From contig NC_018012.1 of the NCBI RefSeq assembly GCF_000227745.2, positions 1,583,478-1,647,477 on the forward strand: a stretch of DNA of 64,000 bases, given 5' to 3'. The notes beneath the pieces were generated by a model. It searched no databases. It was not told where the DNA came from and saw only the letters and a list, made by a program, of their open reading frames with translations. The DNA is from Thiocystis violascens DSM 198 (lineage in GTDB: Bacteria > Pseudomonadota > Gammaproteobacteria > Chromatiales > Chromatiaceae). Position 1 is the first letter of the stretch; the number at the start of each line of letters is the position of its first letter. Below are positions 54,601 through 63,384 of this stretch, in pieces. Both the position numbers and the translations under genes were made by a program.

Positions 54601-55734
54601 TCCATAGGTGATCGAAAGACCGTCTAGACCTTCCGGCACTAGCGGCAGGTCTATGCTACTCGGCAGGCTAACTGAAAACAATTCGCAAGATACTATTCTT
54701 GTTTTGAGGGACGCGATTGCATCTTGTACGGATCTGATTGCTTCCGGGGCGAACAGCAGTTGCATCTCTCTTACATCATCGACCAACGCAAACGTACGAG
54801 AAAGCAGTTTAGCTATGTCCGAAGACCATAGCTCCGCCAACCTGTGTGACAACACATACTGCACTGCGGAAAGTCTTGATGTGGATGATGAGAACCACTC
54901 TCTTGGTGTAGGTCCGGTGGGAGATGCATCGACGGCTCCCACTAGGCTATCAAACAATTCATCGACTGTTTCTCGATACAGCGGTCCAAGTATGATCATT
55001 GGGACCAGTCTTATTATTACCTTTCCCTTATTTGACACCCGACCGTAAATCCTTATCTTATATAGTGCATTCAGTTGCGAACCCATACCTATGAGTCGCT
55101 GAAACGCGCTTAGTCGCTTTGGCGTGGGTTCAACTGTCAGCACAAAAACATCGCAGTCGCGTTGCAGGCCAGTGGAACAATCACTAACTCGCCACAGTGG
55201 GTGGGACCAAAGCGCAGGCGCGTCATCGGAACGAAGTTCAATCGGTACGTAAAGAGGGTAGTCCACCGAATAGGGTCGAGGAACGACGCTCATTGCACGA
55301 ACCATGCTGGTACTGATTATCGCGGAGTCGCGATCCGAAAGTTCCAGATATCCGGGTGCCAGGGCCAAGATTTCCGGATTAAAAGTTTCCCTATTTACAT
55401 AGAATACATGTATTGTGGGCGCTGCGCCAATTGATTGCAGATGGCGGTGCACCTTCCATAGCGTAGAGCCAGATACTAGAGCCTCATCGACTATAGCAAC
55501 CTTCTTACCTTGTAGCCACCTGGTATCCATGGCTAGGACTCGGTCTGTGACGACGGTCTTTCCAAATAAATTGACCAGCCCAAGGCTTTGCAGGCTATGA
55601 TAAAAGCATGCAGCCTTTCTGGCCATGAACATCACTACGTCGGCGTCAATAGTTGCGAGGGATTTGCAATGCTCTATGATTGCCGCGACGGACTCTTGGG
55701 GAAACTGACGTAAGAAGATGTGTTTCCGTTCCAT
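51658..55734 (-). CDS. Phosphoribosyltransferase-nucleosidase fusion protein
   Basis: 1358 residues, intact. Residues 1-130 look like a type I phosphoribosyltransferase with PRPP-type loop VAIVDEALVSGSTL (79-92). Residues 130-1090 are unassigned, mostly helical, with no membrane segment. From about residue 1094 a nucleoside phosphorylase/MTA-SAH nucleosidase domain follows: VDVGLITILPDEAAA, LLVVLGLGGSIHEK, GDVLFVTDV, VDMESGGVASFA (E about 1292) and VLVIRGASDKAD (D about 1322), so catalytic positions appear complete. Base composition is far more A+T-rich than its neighbours, which indicates transfer. It stands alone; an IS630 lies just upstream. Such nucleosidase domains are effectors in several phage-defence systems (for example Detocs), so a defence role is inferred. 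Confidence 0.8.
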   Translation of the reverse strand: MERKHIFLRQFPQESVAAIIEHCKSLATIDADVVMFMARKAACFYHSLQSLGLVNLFGKTVVTDRVLAMDTRWLQGKKVAIVDEALVSGSTLWKVHRHLQSIGAAPTIHVFYVNRETFNPEILALAPGYLELSDRDSAIISTSMVRAMSVVPRPYSVDYPLYVPIELRSDDAPALWSHPLWRVSDCSTGLQRDCDVFVLTVEPTPKRLSAFQRLIGMGSQLNALYKIRIYGRVSNKGKVIIRLVPMIILGPLYRETVDELFDSLVGAVDASPTGPTPREWFSSSTSRLSAVQYVLSHRLAELWSSDIAKLLSRTFALVDDVREMQLLFAPEAIRSVQDAIASLKTRIVSCELFSVSLPSSIDLPLVPEGLDGLSITYGMNYPFAWLYEHREKTVRRHLLTTGKAALEREINAIGLDRLEQGFSLDELLAWANSFLGDGIDPCRVVSHFLDLAIDEGIVVPITAKRTLDNEDGERDVIFRAYRHGEEAHLSTRNLKLAAALLIGLSEQISEAALPRIDIEKLLVLFIRFGAQKRFIEPPSMDSQSVLAVTYDKFGAVVKQGSDSFVAHSDSDSLARILVNAGVIEDSASKDRKSEQGYKLAVAMPWTRDDIENTDGYQDAVMAGYLLGQVFGDGKGVWSPNEECTKLSGQLNDEEVRTDVLTLIATCDTAEHTALALAAEIAIFSRVWARNNTALRYKQFKSKAELVEFRSENFFRTVNSGQWKYRKWRGGESQEWARRIRECLERMSRHIWDSYQEQLVVGGAEDKKDRVLTLIQGAGNWCLSVFALYLIWEYWAYFVFASSSERDEHLRAISRSRTLIKSARGRFSHPKEWTAVYDSKKGTIALPEALANKERIFTHFERYVVEGRSIFSEVQALISPGGRVNNILPFRSAARISLNPIAGEEENVLETVHELLDEITGRVAQHKPTKRVQALLQAPEKGKKSWCIVFERTGMTWDLFINGSDEDGWLAYIVGEFYSRIDAKISATILIGVPKELAPYQVAPRSGVVAHYYEHFLGAVSLEEEGKGKITLVSPKSFDVTRVMQIVQTTLRRKAGVLYEDVLDGKMVYNVLVAVKRSVFGYEAESVRGISEVVMSETVDVGLITILPDEAAAAKTHLKQYYPIKRIPGRISKDRYEIVKVPSSDGGVHSVVLARAVREGNLSIINVASRIQQEFNPKLLVVLGLGGSIHEKHHAGDVLFVTDVHYYEGGKDTEEGLQRRLRAWQVPAPLLARIGDYFEDRGGDEITLTCEEASFGAKRGIIGSGEKVLANEDSEIRTFLGLVNDKTYQVDMESGGVASFAHEVELLRDSRLKGVLVIRGASDKADKLKDDSTRVAAVKNATCAFVDFLSSLDKGLEDL

Positions 55735-55751
55735 GCTTTACGTATACCCAG

Positions 55752-56864
55752 CTAATGCCAGATTTTCGGTTTTTCACTCACCGATAATGGCAAAGTTTTC
55801 TGTCAGTAAGGAGCTCAGCTGACCCTGATATTGATTCGGGTTGCTGAAGAATTCCTCGCAGGCGGCTTTGAAGTTTGCGAACGTCTCGAAATAGCGGTTG
55901 TAAAGCACCTGCTTCTTGAAGAACTTCCACAGCCGCTCGATGAGATTCAAGTTGGGGGCGTACGGCAGGAGAAAGACGAGCTTGATCCGCGAGGTTTTGA
56001 GGTACGCCTGGACGGCTTTGGAGCGGTAGTACCGGGCATTGTCGCAGATGACGTAGATCCAGGCCGCGGCCAGATGGAGCGCTTCGAGCTGCGTGAGCAA
56101 GGCGATGGTGGACTCGGCATTGATGGTGTCGTCGTAGCGCACGACCTGCTCGAGTTGCTCGAGGTTGATCGCCCCGTTGATGTTGAGGCGCTGGCGCCCC
56201 GTGTTGGAGCGCACTTGCGGCTTCTCACCGCGCTTGATCCAGCCGGCGGCGATGACCGGATTGTGCTGCGGATGCACGGCGTCCATGAAGTACACCGGAT
56301 CCTCCTCACCCTTGGTTTGCTTGAGCTTCTCGTACTCGGCCAGGAAGCGCTTCTGAGCCTGGGCATCGGCCTTGCCTGGGATCAGTTTGGGCTTTTTGTA
56401 GACATAGTCGAGACGATGCAGCAGCGCCGTCATCCCGCTCTCGGTGTAGGCCACCTCGAAGGTGTCTTCCACCCACTTGGCGACGGCCTTGGCCGTGAGG
56501 TAGACATGCGTCTGCAAGTGCGCGTCGAGGCAAGCAAGCTCAGCCTCGCTGAGCTCGCAGGTGCTGCCGCGATAGGCGAGGTTGACGAGCGCCTTGACGC
56601 CACCGTCCTGATAGCGGCGGAAATGAGTGCGCACCGTATTGGGATCGACCTGCAGCACCTCGGCCACCTGCTCCGCGCTCCAGCCCGTCGCGAGCAACAC
56701 CACGGCTTTGATGCGATCGGCCGCGCGCTTCTCACGCGTGCTCCGATGGGCCGCACGCAAGGCGGCAAGCTCAGCAGCAGGAAGGGTGTAGTCGAGCATG
56801 GGCAGGAGAATACACGATTTATTAGGCGGTTACACGAAGGCGCCGAACGAAAATCTCAGATGAG
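55752..56864 (-). mobile_element. IS630-family insertion sequence
   Basis: The transposase gene is flanked by imperfect inverted ends sharing AGATTTTCG (55760-55768; complement at 56848-56856). The exact ends and TA duplication could not be fixed by eye. It lies immediately upstream of the PRTase-nucleosidase gene and next to the truncated acetyltransferase. Confidence 0.75.
55774..56799 (-). CDS. IS630-family transposase
   Basis: 341 residues, intact. N-terminal HTH (WSAEQVAEVLQVDPNTVRTHF), second winged helix (LTAKAVAKWVEDTFEVAYTE), then DDE catalytic part: VYFMDAVHPQHNP with the first Asp, AAWIYVICDNARYYRSKAV with the second, and LPYAPNLNLIERLWKFFKK with the Glu. All three catalytic residues are present. 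Confidence 0.93.
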   Translation of the reverse strand: MLDYTLPAAELAALRAAHRSTREKRAADRIKAVVLLATGWSAEQVAEVLQVDPNTVRTHFRRYQDGGVKALVNLAYRGSTCELSEAELACLDAHLQTHVYLTAKAVAKWVEDTFEVAYTESGMTALLHRLDYVYKKPKLIPGKADAQAQKRFLAEYEKLKQTKGEEDPVYFMDAVHPQHNPVIAAGWIKRGEKPQVRSNTGRQRLNINGAINLEQLEQVVRYDDTINAESTIALLTQLEALHLAAAWIYVICDNARYYRSKAVQAYLKTSRIKLVFLLPYAPNLNLIERLWKFFKKQVLYNRYFETFANFKAACEEFFSNPNQYQGQLSSLLTENFAIIGE

Positions 56865-57131
56865 AGAGGTATAGAAGGGATTAGGAAATAGGAGAGATAG
56901 GAAATTCAAGGAAACACTGATCAATTCCTCTGGACCCGGCCCTGCCGAGTCGCTGGCAACGAACACGACATACCTCGCTTCCCGGATGAAGCGCGCCAGG
57001 CGCTCGGTGGTCTCGGACAGATCAAAATGGAAAACGGGCTCAGCGATCACCGTCATGATCTCGGTGAGCAGGTCTCCGACCAGCGCGGCAATGGCCGGTG
57101 CATCTTCAACCACGGCGGTGCGGATCAGCAT
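56856..57131 (-). pseudogene. GNAT acetyltransferase N-terminal fragment
   Basis: MLIRTAVVEDAPAIAALVGDLLTEI is a typical GNAT start, followed by RLARFIREARYVVFVASD. Instead of the acetyl-CoA-binding loop, the frame passes into unrelated A+T-rich sequence at about 56930 and stops beside the IS630 end. About half the domain is missing. IS insertion with a deletion is the simplest cause. Confidence 0.65.
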
Positions 57132-57261
57132 GCCTTTGACTCCTGGCTTGATGGGTCGTGGGGGCTCGCGCGGGATCGTTGCGCTGTCCTAGCCGATCGC
57201 CTGAAACAGGGGGATCCGTTGCTCGTTGGTCATCGGGTTCCGGCGACGCAGGACCAAGTCC

Positions 57262-58038
57262 TCATTCGAGAACGCCCTTGGCCTGCAAGGCCGCGCGCGT
57301 CAACGACTGGCGTAGCGGTAGATCCGCTGCGTCCGGGAGGTCGAAATTCGTCGCGAACACCCAGGTGTCGTCGTGCGTCTCGACGTAGCCAAGATACCAG
57401 CCAATCGACGGGCTCGTTCGCGTGGACCAGCCCGTCTTGGCGCGTAGTGTCCAGGCTGGGGTCTGCTCGACGACCATGATGTCGCGCAAGGTTTCATAGG
57501 CCTGCGTACTAAAGGGTAGCGTCCGTCGCACCACCTGCTTGATGAAGTCGACCTGCTCGATCGCGCTTATCCGTAGCGAACCATCCAGCCAGAATTCGGT
57601 CAGCGCGAAGGGCTCGGAGAGCTCGCCATACGCTGCCTGGCGAATCGCCTCGCGATAGGGCGCGGCGCCCACACGACGTGCCAGGGTTTGATAACACCAG
57701 ACGCAGGACACTTTGAAGGCGCTGGCGATTGTCTGGTCCCGATTCCAGTCCAGTAAGGCATGTTGCTGGCCATCCCAGGTGAAGCGGTCGTCGGCCCCGG
57801 TGATCGCCTTGGCCTTGAGGGCGATCAGGGTATTGAAGATCTTGAAGGTGGAGGCCGGGGAGAAGCGGCGCTGCGCGCGTGCATCATTGTGAATGAAGGT
57901 CTCGCCGGTGCGCAGCGAGGACAGCACCAGCGTACCGTCGCGGTCCGCCTGAACAAAGAGCGATGCGATGCCCGAGTCTTCGGCGCGGGCAGAAAAAGAC
58001 AGCAGAACAGCGACCAGTGTGAAGAGCAGGCGATGCAT
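57262..58038 (-). CDS. Class D (OXA-type) beta-lactamase
   Basis: 258 residues from ATG 58038 with a signal peptide (MHRLLFTLVAVLLSFSARA). The class D motifs are present: STFK at 63-66 with the nucleophile Ser and the carboxylated Lys, SCV at 111-113, WLDG at 150-153 and KTG at 201-203. The usual YGN motif reads YGE at 137-139. It is a periplasmic hydrolase of penicillin-type beta-lactams; spectrum cannot be read from sequence alone. It lies just downstream of traN in the cargo pocket, so it would move with the element. Confidence 0.92.
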   Translation of the reverse strand: MHRLLFTLVAVLLSFSARAEDSGIASLFVQADRDGTLVLSSLRTGETFIHNDARAQRRFSPASTFKIFNTLIALKAKAITGADDRFTWDGQQHALLDWNRDQTIASAFKVSCVWCYQTLARRVGAAPYREAIRQAAYGELSEPFALTEFWLDGSLRISAIEQVDFIKQVVRRTLPFSTQAYETLRDIMVVEQTPAWTLRAKTGWSTRTSPSIGWYLGYVETHDDTWVFATNFDLPDAADLPLRQSLTRAALQAKGVLE

Positions 58039-58184
58039 GAGGATACCCGAGCGAGCAAGGTGGACAGATGGCAGGGCGGTGCTCGCCATCAGGATCAGCG
58101 GTGACCGTCCGCTCTGATGGGATGTGACGCACTACCGATACTCTATCCGGTTGCGGCGTCGCGTCAATCGCGATCCGGCGAGCT

Positions 58185-60578
58185 TCAAGGCACGGTCGGC
58201 GCGGCCGCCCGCGGCAAGGTCTCCAGCGTCTCCGTCCATCCCTGCGTCTCGGCCTCGCGATTCGCTCCACCTACCGTCTGGATCTCGCGCAGATCCTCCA
58301 GCCGTTTGGCCCTGCGGTTGCCCTGCCCTTCGGTCAGCGTCTCCAGATCCAGGCCGGTTGTGGTCAGGATCAGATCCGAGTCGGTGAGCATGACCAACCA
58401 CTCGCTCAGATCAATGCGGCTCCAGTCGATCTCGGCGAGCGTCGCAACCGGGATGCCCGCGCAGTTGGGGTGCTTGGCGCTGCCATAGCCGCCCCCGACT
58501 TGTCCCCGGATCTGCTCATGGAGGATGCGCGACAGCGGCGAGTGGAAACAACAGTAACTGTCGCGGGATTCGATGCAGGCGCCGAAGAGGTTTTTCTTGC
58601 AATAGGCACCGACGCGGTGACAGGACTTCAGTTCGCGTTGCACGCCGAGGGTGAATTCGTCCTCGGTACACTCCCAGATGAGCTGGATCAGGATCATCAC
58701 GATGGTATAGACGAGGTAGGCCCACATCACCCATTGGATAACGACCGTGATGGCCGGCTGGAGCGCCAGTTGACTGGCGACCGTACCATCGGCCCCGACC
58801 GCCACGCCGCGGGTGGCGGCGTCGATGAAGAGGGTGTTAGCGGCCTGAGGGCCGAAGGTCGCGGCGGTCCACTGCACGGTGTCCTGGAGCAACTGCTGCT
58901 TGAAGGTCGCGATCAGCCCCTGCTTGGCCGCTTCCGTGGTCACGGCGGTGGTGTTGCCGGTGAGGTTGTTGACCGACGAGGTGAAGGCATCCTTGACCGC
59001 CGACCAGGTATCGACCAGCGGCGAGCGCAGGGTCTCCCAGGCACCAAAGGCGGGATTGGCGACCCCAGCCTTCATCAACGACATGGTCACGCTGTCGAGC
59101 TTGGCCACCGAGAACATCAGTTGCAGATAGAGCCCGAGCGAAATCCCGCTCGGGCGCTCGCAACAGTTGACGATGCCGCCGACCGCGCGCTTGCACTCCC
59201 GCGCCTCGCCCTGGAAAACCTGGCAGCTCCCCGTTGTGCAGTCGGCATCCAGGGATACCATCTCCGCGGCGTTGAGCGCCGCCACCGCCTCGTCGAAGTC
59301 GTCCGAGGATTCGGGCTCGATCTGGACGCAGTCGTCCCCCAGGCAGCGGATCGCGCCGCCACAGTCCAGCTCCGAGGTGCGCGCGATGCCGGCGATCACC
59401 TGATCGGTGCCGCAGTCGTAGACGACCTGATCGACATAGCAGATACCGCTCTTGCCGGTCGCGGCCTCGGCACACTGACGGCTGATGCGTCGGCATTGAG
59501 GATTGGCGTCGAGGACCGCGCAGTTGTTCAGATCGCCGGGATTCTCGGGACAGTGCGTGACGCCATCGGGATCGGTCCAGCAATCCATCCGGCCTTCGTT
59601 GAAGCTGGTGCAGTCGAGAGCGACACCAACCTGCATACAGGCAGCACCGATGCCGGAGAATTGCTCCCAGGGCTCGCTGCCGGTTTCGCCCAAATAGGGT
59701 GGCGCGACCAGTTCACCTCCGCAGAGCTCTCCACCGGGAACGGGTACGCAATCCGAATCGGGGTTACTGGTGCAGGTCGTGGTGCTGCGGCAGAAGCCGT
59801 CCATCACCCGCTCGCGCACCGTCTGCTGACAGGCCGACGAGGCCCAGTTCCACACATCGACCCGCTTCTCCACGCGGCGCACCAGCTCGATGATCGGCTC
59901 ACCGGTCTCGGGATCGGTGCCGACCTGAACCGGGTCCCAGTAGACTGTGGCATCGAGGGTGCGGGTCGCCGTACAACCGAGCTTGGGTTGGTCCTTGTCC
60001 GGGATCAGACAGGCTTCGTACTGGGGCACATGCACTGTCCTGGGACGGCTGAGAAAGGTATTGTCCCAGGTGCAGTCGGCATAGGTCGCGGTGAAGTCAT
60101 CGAGCGAACTGACGGTCGCGTCGGTGAACGCCCACAGCGGATCGGCGCTCAGGTCGCTGCGCGTTCGCTCGACCGGCGCCAACAAGGTCTGGTACGCCTG
60201 ACCAGTCGCGGACGAGTCGGCATAGGGCGTGTCGACCAGATCCTGCTGGGTCTGAAGACCCGCTGCTTCCAAGGCTTCCGGATTCCCGTAGAGCACGCTC
60301 CAGTCCGTGACATCACCCGCCTCCGCACCAAGGAAATAGATCCGATAGTCGTCGGGCTGATCGAAAGGAGCCAACAGCACTGGATCGCTGCCGAGCGCGG
60401 TTCCCAAATCCTGTCCATCGGTCGCCGCCTGATCGAAGTCGAGCGCCCGGCGTAGGTCATCGCCCCAGACCAGCGCCCAGGGGGTCCAGACGATCGAGAA
60501 GATCAGGAGCCAGACGAGCGATCTGGCTCCAATCCGCCTCAGCGTCGAAGGGTCACAGCCAGGTGAGACAACAGTCAT
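58185..60578 (-). CDS. traN: Conjugal transfer mating-pair stabilisation protein TraN
   Basis: 797 residues. N-terminal hydrophobic segment (SLVWLLIFSIVWTPWALVWG) as export signal. The protein is rich in cysteines, many as pairs in the middle (CRSTTTCTSNPDSDC, CYVDQVVYDCG) and near the C terminus (CKKNLFGACIESRDSYCC, FHSPLSRILHEQIRGQ), the last being a TraN family feature. TraN is an outer-membrane protein that stabilises mating pairs in F- and SXT-type systems. The ATG overlaps the end of traU by 26 bp. Intact. Confidence 0.92.
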   Translation of the reverse strand: MTVVSPGCDPSTLRRIGARSLVWLLIFSIVWTPWALVWGDDLRRALDFDQAATDGQDLGTALGSDPVLLAPFDQPDDYRIYFLGAEAGDVTDWSVLYGNPEALEAAGLQTQQDLVDTPYADSSATGQAYQTLLAPVERTRSDLSADPLWAFTDATVSSLDDFTATYADCTWDNTFLSRPRTVHVPQYEACLIPDKDQPKLGCTATRTLDATVYWDPVQVGTDPETGEPIIELVRRVEKRVDVWNWASSACQQTVRERVMDGFCRSTTTCTSNPDSDCVPVPGGELCGGELVAPPYLGETGSEPWEQFSGIGAACMQVGVALDCTSFNEGRMDCWTDPDGVTHCPENPGDLNNCAVLDANPQCRRISRQCAEAATGKSGICYVDQVVYDCGTDQVIAGIARTSELDCGGAIRCLGDDCVQIEPESSDDFDEAVAALNAAEMVSLDADCTTGSCQVFQGEARECKRAVGGIVNCCERPSGISLGLYLQLMFSVAKLDSVTMSLMKAGVANPAFGAWETLRSPLVDTWSAVKDAFTSSVNNLTGNTTAVTTEAAKQGLIATFKQQLLQDTVQWTAATFGPQAANTLFIDAATRGVAVGADGTVASQLALQPAITVVIQWVMWAYLVYTIVMILIQLIWECTEDEFTLGVQRELKSCHRVGAYCKKNLFGACIESRDSYCCFHSPLSRILHEQIRGQVGGGYGSAKHPNCAGIPVATLAEIDWSRIDLSEWLVMLTDSDLILTTTGLDLETLTEGQGNRRAKRLEDLREIQTVGGANREAETQGWTETLETLPRAAAPTVP

Positions 60579-61611
60579 GCCAGCGCCAGATCAGATAGAG
60601 GTGGTCCTCGCCGACCCCAGGAATGTTGCGCCACATCCCCCAGCGGAGCTCACTTTCGCCGATGACGTGATTCGAGTTGGCCTCCGGCAGCGGATAGAAC
60701 TGGGAGAGTCGATACTGGGTCTTGGGCAGCATCGGCGCCAGGGGCGCGTTGCACAGGGCGGCATCGCCGACGGTCTGCCGCGCCAGTCCACGCCGGTGCA
60801 GCGCCGCCAGCACCCGCACGCTCGCCAGGCTCATCTCGGATGGCCGGCCATTGAGCGTCGGGGTGCGTCCGGTGAAGGGATAGAGTCCGCCCCAGGCGCC
60901 GGCGCACCAGAATAATTCGTCCAGGGGCTGCTGCGCGGTGGTCGCGGCGGCGGCATCGAGCAGACAGGCGGCCTGGGCCACCGGATTGGCGACGAAGGCC
61001 GCTTCCGGATTGGTGAAGAAGGCCAACTCGTCGTTGTTCCAGGTCGGATCCAGCTCGGAGAGATAGAGCAGGTCGAAGTCGGTCAGGTGATCGACGTTGC
61101 AGCGGTCCGGAAAGAACAGGTCGAGCATCACCAGCACCGGAAAGGCATAGTAGTGGTAGTTGTAGAACGCCTTGTCTGAGCCGTCATACTCGGCCTGTCC
61201 GGGCGTGCCCAGGGTACGCACGCGCCCCAGATCGAGCCGCGCGCCGCCCAGCGCCGGCAGGCAGCCGGGGACGCGGACCAGCTCGACGATGCGTGCCGGT
61301 TCCCACATCCCGATCACCACCCCCGGACTCGGGATCCCGCGCGCATCGGGACAGGCACACAGCGCCCGGTCACTGGCGCCACGGGGCACCGGTCCTCCAC
61401 CGATCGGCGCCCCGGCGATGCGCAGCGGAAAGAGACAGCTCCAGCAGAGGTCGGTGATGAGCTTGGGACCGAGCAGCTCGGCGTCGGGGCAGACGGCGTT
61501 GCCGAGGCCAGTGGCGGTCTCCTCTTGGGCACGCACGGTCAGGTGCACCGCGAGCAGTAAACCAACCAGTCCGGCGGCCTGAAGGAAGCGGCAGCTCAGC
61601 ATTCTGCGCAT
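60553..61611 (-). CDS. traU: Conjugal transfer protein TraU
   Basis: 352 residues from ATG 61611 (MRRMLSCRFLQ) with a signal peptide ending near VRAQ. LITDLCWSCLFPLRIAG is the TraU hallmark; conserved cysteines and WCAGAWGGLYPFTG follow, with RLSQFYPLPE and GMWRNIPGVGEDHLYLIW at the end. TraU is a periplasmic component of F-type T4SS needed for DNA transfer. It overlaps its neighbours within the tra operon. Confidence 0.94.
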   Translation of the reverse strand: MRRMLSCRFLQAAGLVGLLLAVHLTVRAQEETATGLGNAVCPDAELLGPKLITDLCWSCLFPLRIAGAPIGGGPVPRGASDRALCACPDARGIPSPGVVIGMWEPARIVELVRVPGCLPALGGARLDLGRVRTLGTPGQAEYDGSDKAFYNYHYYAFPVLVMLDLFFPDRCNVDHLTDFDLLYLSELDPTWNNDELAFFTNPEAAFVANPVAQAACLLDAAAATTAQQPLDELFWCAGAWGGLYPFTGRTPTLNGRPSEMSLASVRVLAALHRRGLARQTVGDAALCNAPLAPMLPKTQYRLSQFYPLPEANSNHVIGESELRWGMWRNIPGVGEDHLYLIWRWHDCCLTWL

Positions 61612-61613
61612 CC

Positions 61614-62828
61614 TCAGCCCTCCGGCACCCACTCCGAGACCATCAGGACGCCCTCGCGTGACTCGACCACCGCCGGCACCCGTTCGATCTGGAAGCGGCG
61701 CTGAACGTCGGGCGTGAGGAGGTAGAGCGGATCGTGCAAGGCCGTCTGGACGGTGCGATAGCCTTCCCAGCCGGCGGCACGATCCATCTGCGTCGCCAGA
61801 TAGACCGGGAGGCGCCCCTCGACGCGACTTGCCGCTCCACGCCGCGCGACCTCGGCCACTTGACGTGAGTCGGTCGCATCGAAGACGAAGAGGCGCTGAC
61901 GGAAAGGCATGAAAGCGAGCGGATCGACGCGCTCACCAGCACGGATCATGGTGGTCCCGTCCGGGAGGGTCACATCGGTCTGAGCCACGAGCGTCAGGTC
62001 CAGACGTCGCTCACGAGGCTTCTCCACCACCGGCAGTTCGGCAAAGGCCGCCCGCTCCCAATAGCGCGCCAACGCCACCTCACGCCGGGTGTCCCAGTCG
62101 ATGCCTGCCAGACGCCGTTGCAGCTCAGCAATCAGATCGGGCTCGCTGACGGCGACGGTGGGACCGCGCACGCCCAGATCACCGCGCCTGCCCTGCCCCA
62201 CCTGCTCAAGGATCCAGTCCGGACGGCTAATGCCGCTGACACGGGCGACCTCTACTCCTACCCCATCGGTCACGATCAACGTCGGAGCGACCTCCACCAG
62301 CGGAGTCTGAAAGGGGCGCGGATCGATCTCGATGCGGGGAAATGCGTCGCTATCCATGTCGTTGCTCGCTTCACGCAGAAGGCCATGGATCTGGCGGATG
62401 AAATCACCCAGCGATTCACCGGGCGCCACGCCCCGAAAGACCACCCGCACCTCGGACCGTCCGGCCGCTACAGCGAAAAGCTCGCGCAGCTGAGCCTCAC
62501 CCAGGGCACGCGAGGCCAGAATCGTCACGGTCAGCCCCTTGCTCGACGGCTCCGTCGCTGTGTCATCTGATTCTGGGGAAGTGGCCGATGGCGCGATGGT
62601 GGTCGAGGATCCAGCGTCCCGAAGAGTCACCGACCAGTCGGCAACCGTCTCGTGCTGCTCGATCAGCCAATCGGGACGCGGCGCCGCCAGCGCCTGTTCC
62701 TGAATCTGCACCGCCTGATCGCGCAGCGCCGGATCTGGCAGCGCCTCGTCGGCCCAGCTCTCGGCGATAACCAGGGTCGCCAGAGCCCAGATCAGGACCG
62801 ACACCCATCGCCACTCAGAATAACGCAT
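61614..62828 (-). CDS. traW: TrbC-TraW fusion protein of F-type T4SS
   Basis: 404 residues from ATG 62828 (MRYSEWRW) with a signal peptide. Residues 50-250 match the F-type TrbC domain: VTILASRALGEAQLREL, VRVVFRGVAPGESLGDFI, IEIDPRPFQ and TLIVTDG. The last 200 are TraW-like: LTLVAQTDVTLPDGTTMI, LAFMPFRQRLFVFDATD and YLATQMDRAAGW. Fusion of TrbC to TraW is the normal form in SXT/R27-type systems. It is a periplasmic protein for pilus assembly. The stop lies 2 bp from the traU start. Confidence 0.9.
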   Translation of the reverse strand: MRYSEWRWVSVLIWALATLVIAESWADEALPDPALRDQAVQIQEQALAAPRPDWLIEQHETVADWSVTLRDAGSSTTIAPSATSPESDDTATEPSSKGLTVTILASRALGEAQLRELFAVAAGRSEVRVVFRGVAPGESLGDFIRQIHGLLREASNDMDSDAFPRIEIDPRPFQTPLVEVAPTLIVTDGVGVEVARVSGISRPDWILEQVGQGRRGDLGVRGPTVAVSEPDLIAELQRRLAGIDWDTRREVALARYWERAAFAELPVVEKPRERRLDLTLVAQTDVTLPDGTTMIRAGERVDPLAFMPFRQRLFVFDATDSRQVAEVARRGAASRVEGRLPVYLATQMDRAAGWEGYRTVQTALHDPLYLLTPDVQRRFQIERVPAVVESREGVLMVSEWVPEG

Positions 62829-63384
62829 AGGCCTTCCCGACCATCTGCGTGACCGGGAGAAAGCCCCAGTAGCGCGAGTCGAAGCTGTCGGCGGTCTCGC
62901 CAAGCATCCAGAAGTGCTCGACCGGGACGCGCTCGTGACGGATGAAGCTCGCCGGATCGCGCTGCAGCGCCGGGGCCAGTGCCAGTCCTTGCGCCATCGG
63001 CATGCCGTTGATCGCGGTCTCGGCGGGCGTGACCGTCACCCAGTCTCCCGGTACCCCGGCGGCGTGCTTGACGAACAGGCGTCCCTCGAAGGCGTCCACC
63101 CCCAGCCCCTGCGCGCGGAAGGCCACCAAATCCCCCTGGATCACCTCCTCGGGGCCGGTGAAGGTGTCGATCAGGAAAACGCGCGAGGACTCCAGACATC
63201 TGTGCGCCTGCAGATCGATCCCGAGGCGGTAACGGATCGCCCCATAGGCGCCGAGGCCCAGCACCACACCGAGAGCCACGACGGCCAGCACCGCCCAGCG
63301 CCAACGCAGCGGCCGGATGCCGGCCCGCCAGCGCCTTCCCAAAAGCCGACCTTGAGCACCTTGCTCAGCCTTACTCGGGCGCAT
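62815..63384 (-). CDS. trhF: TraF/TrhF-type signal peptidase (S26)
   Basis: 189 residues with one N-terminal membrane segment (WAVLAVVALGVVLGLGAYGAI). CLESSRVFLIDTF occupies the place of the catalytic Ser region and RLFVKHAAGVPGDWV carries the general-base Lys and the GxPGD motif of S26 peptidases. The end FWMLGETADSFDSRYWGFLP matches the family box E. In SXT it lies between traC and traW and is thought to process pilin or other transfer proteins. The Ser box is somewhat unlike the standard one. Confidence 0.88.
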   Translation of the reverse strand: MRPSKAEQGAQGRLLGRRWRAGIRPLRWRWAVLAVVALGVVLGLGAYGAIRYRLGIDLQAHRCLESSRVFLIDTFTGPEEVIQGDLVAFRAQGLGVDAFEGRLFVKHAAGVPGDWVTVTPAETAINGMPMAQGLALAPALQRDPASFIRHERVPVEHFWMLGETADSFDSRYWGFLPVTQMVGKAYALF

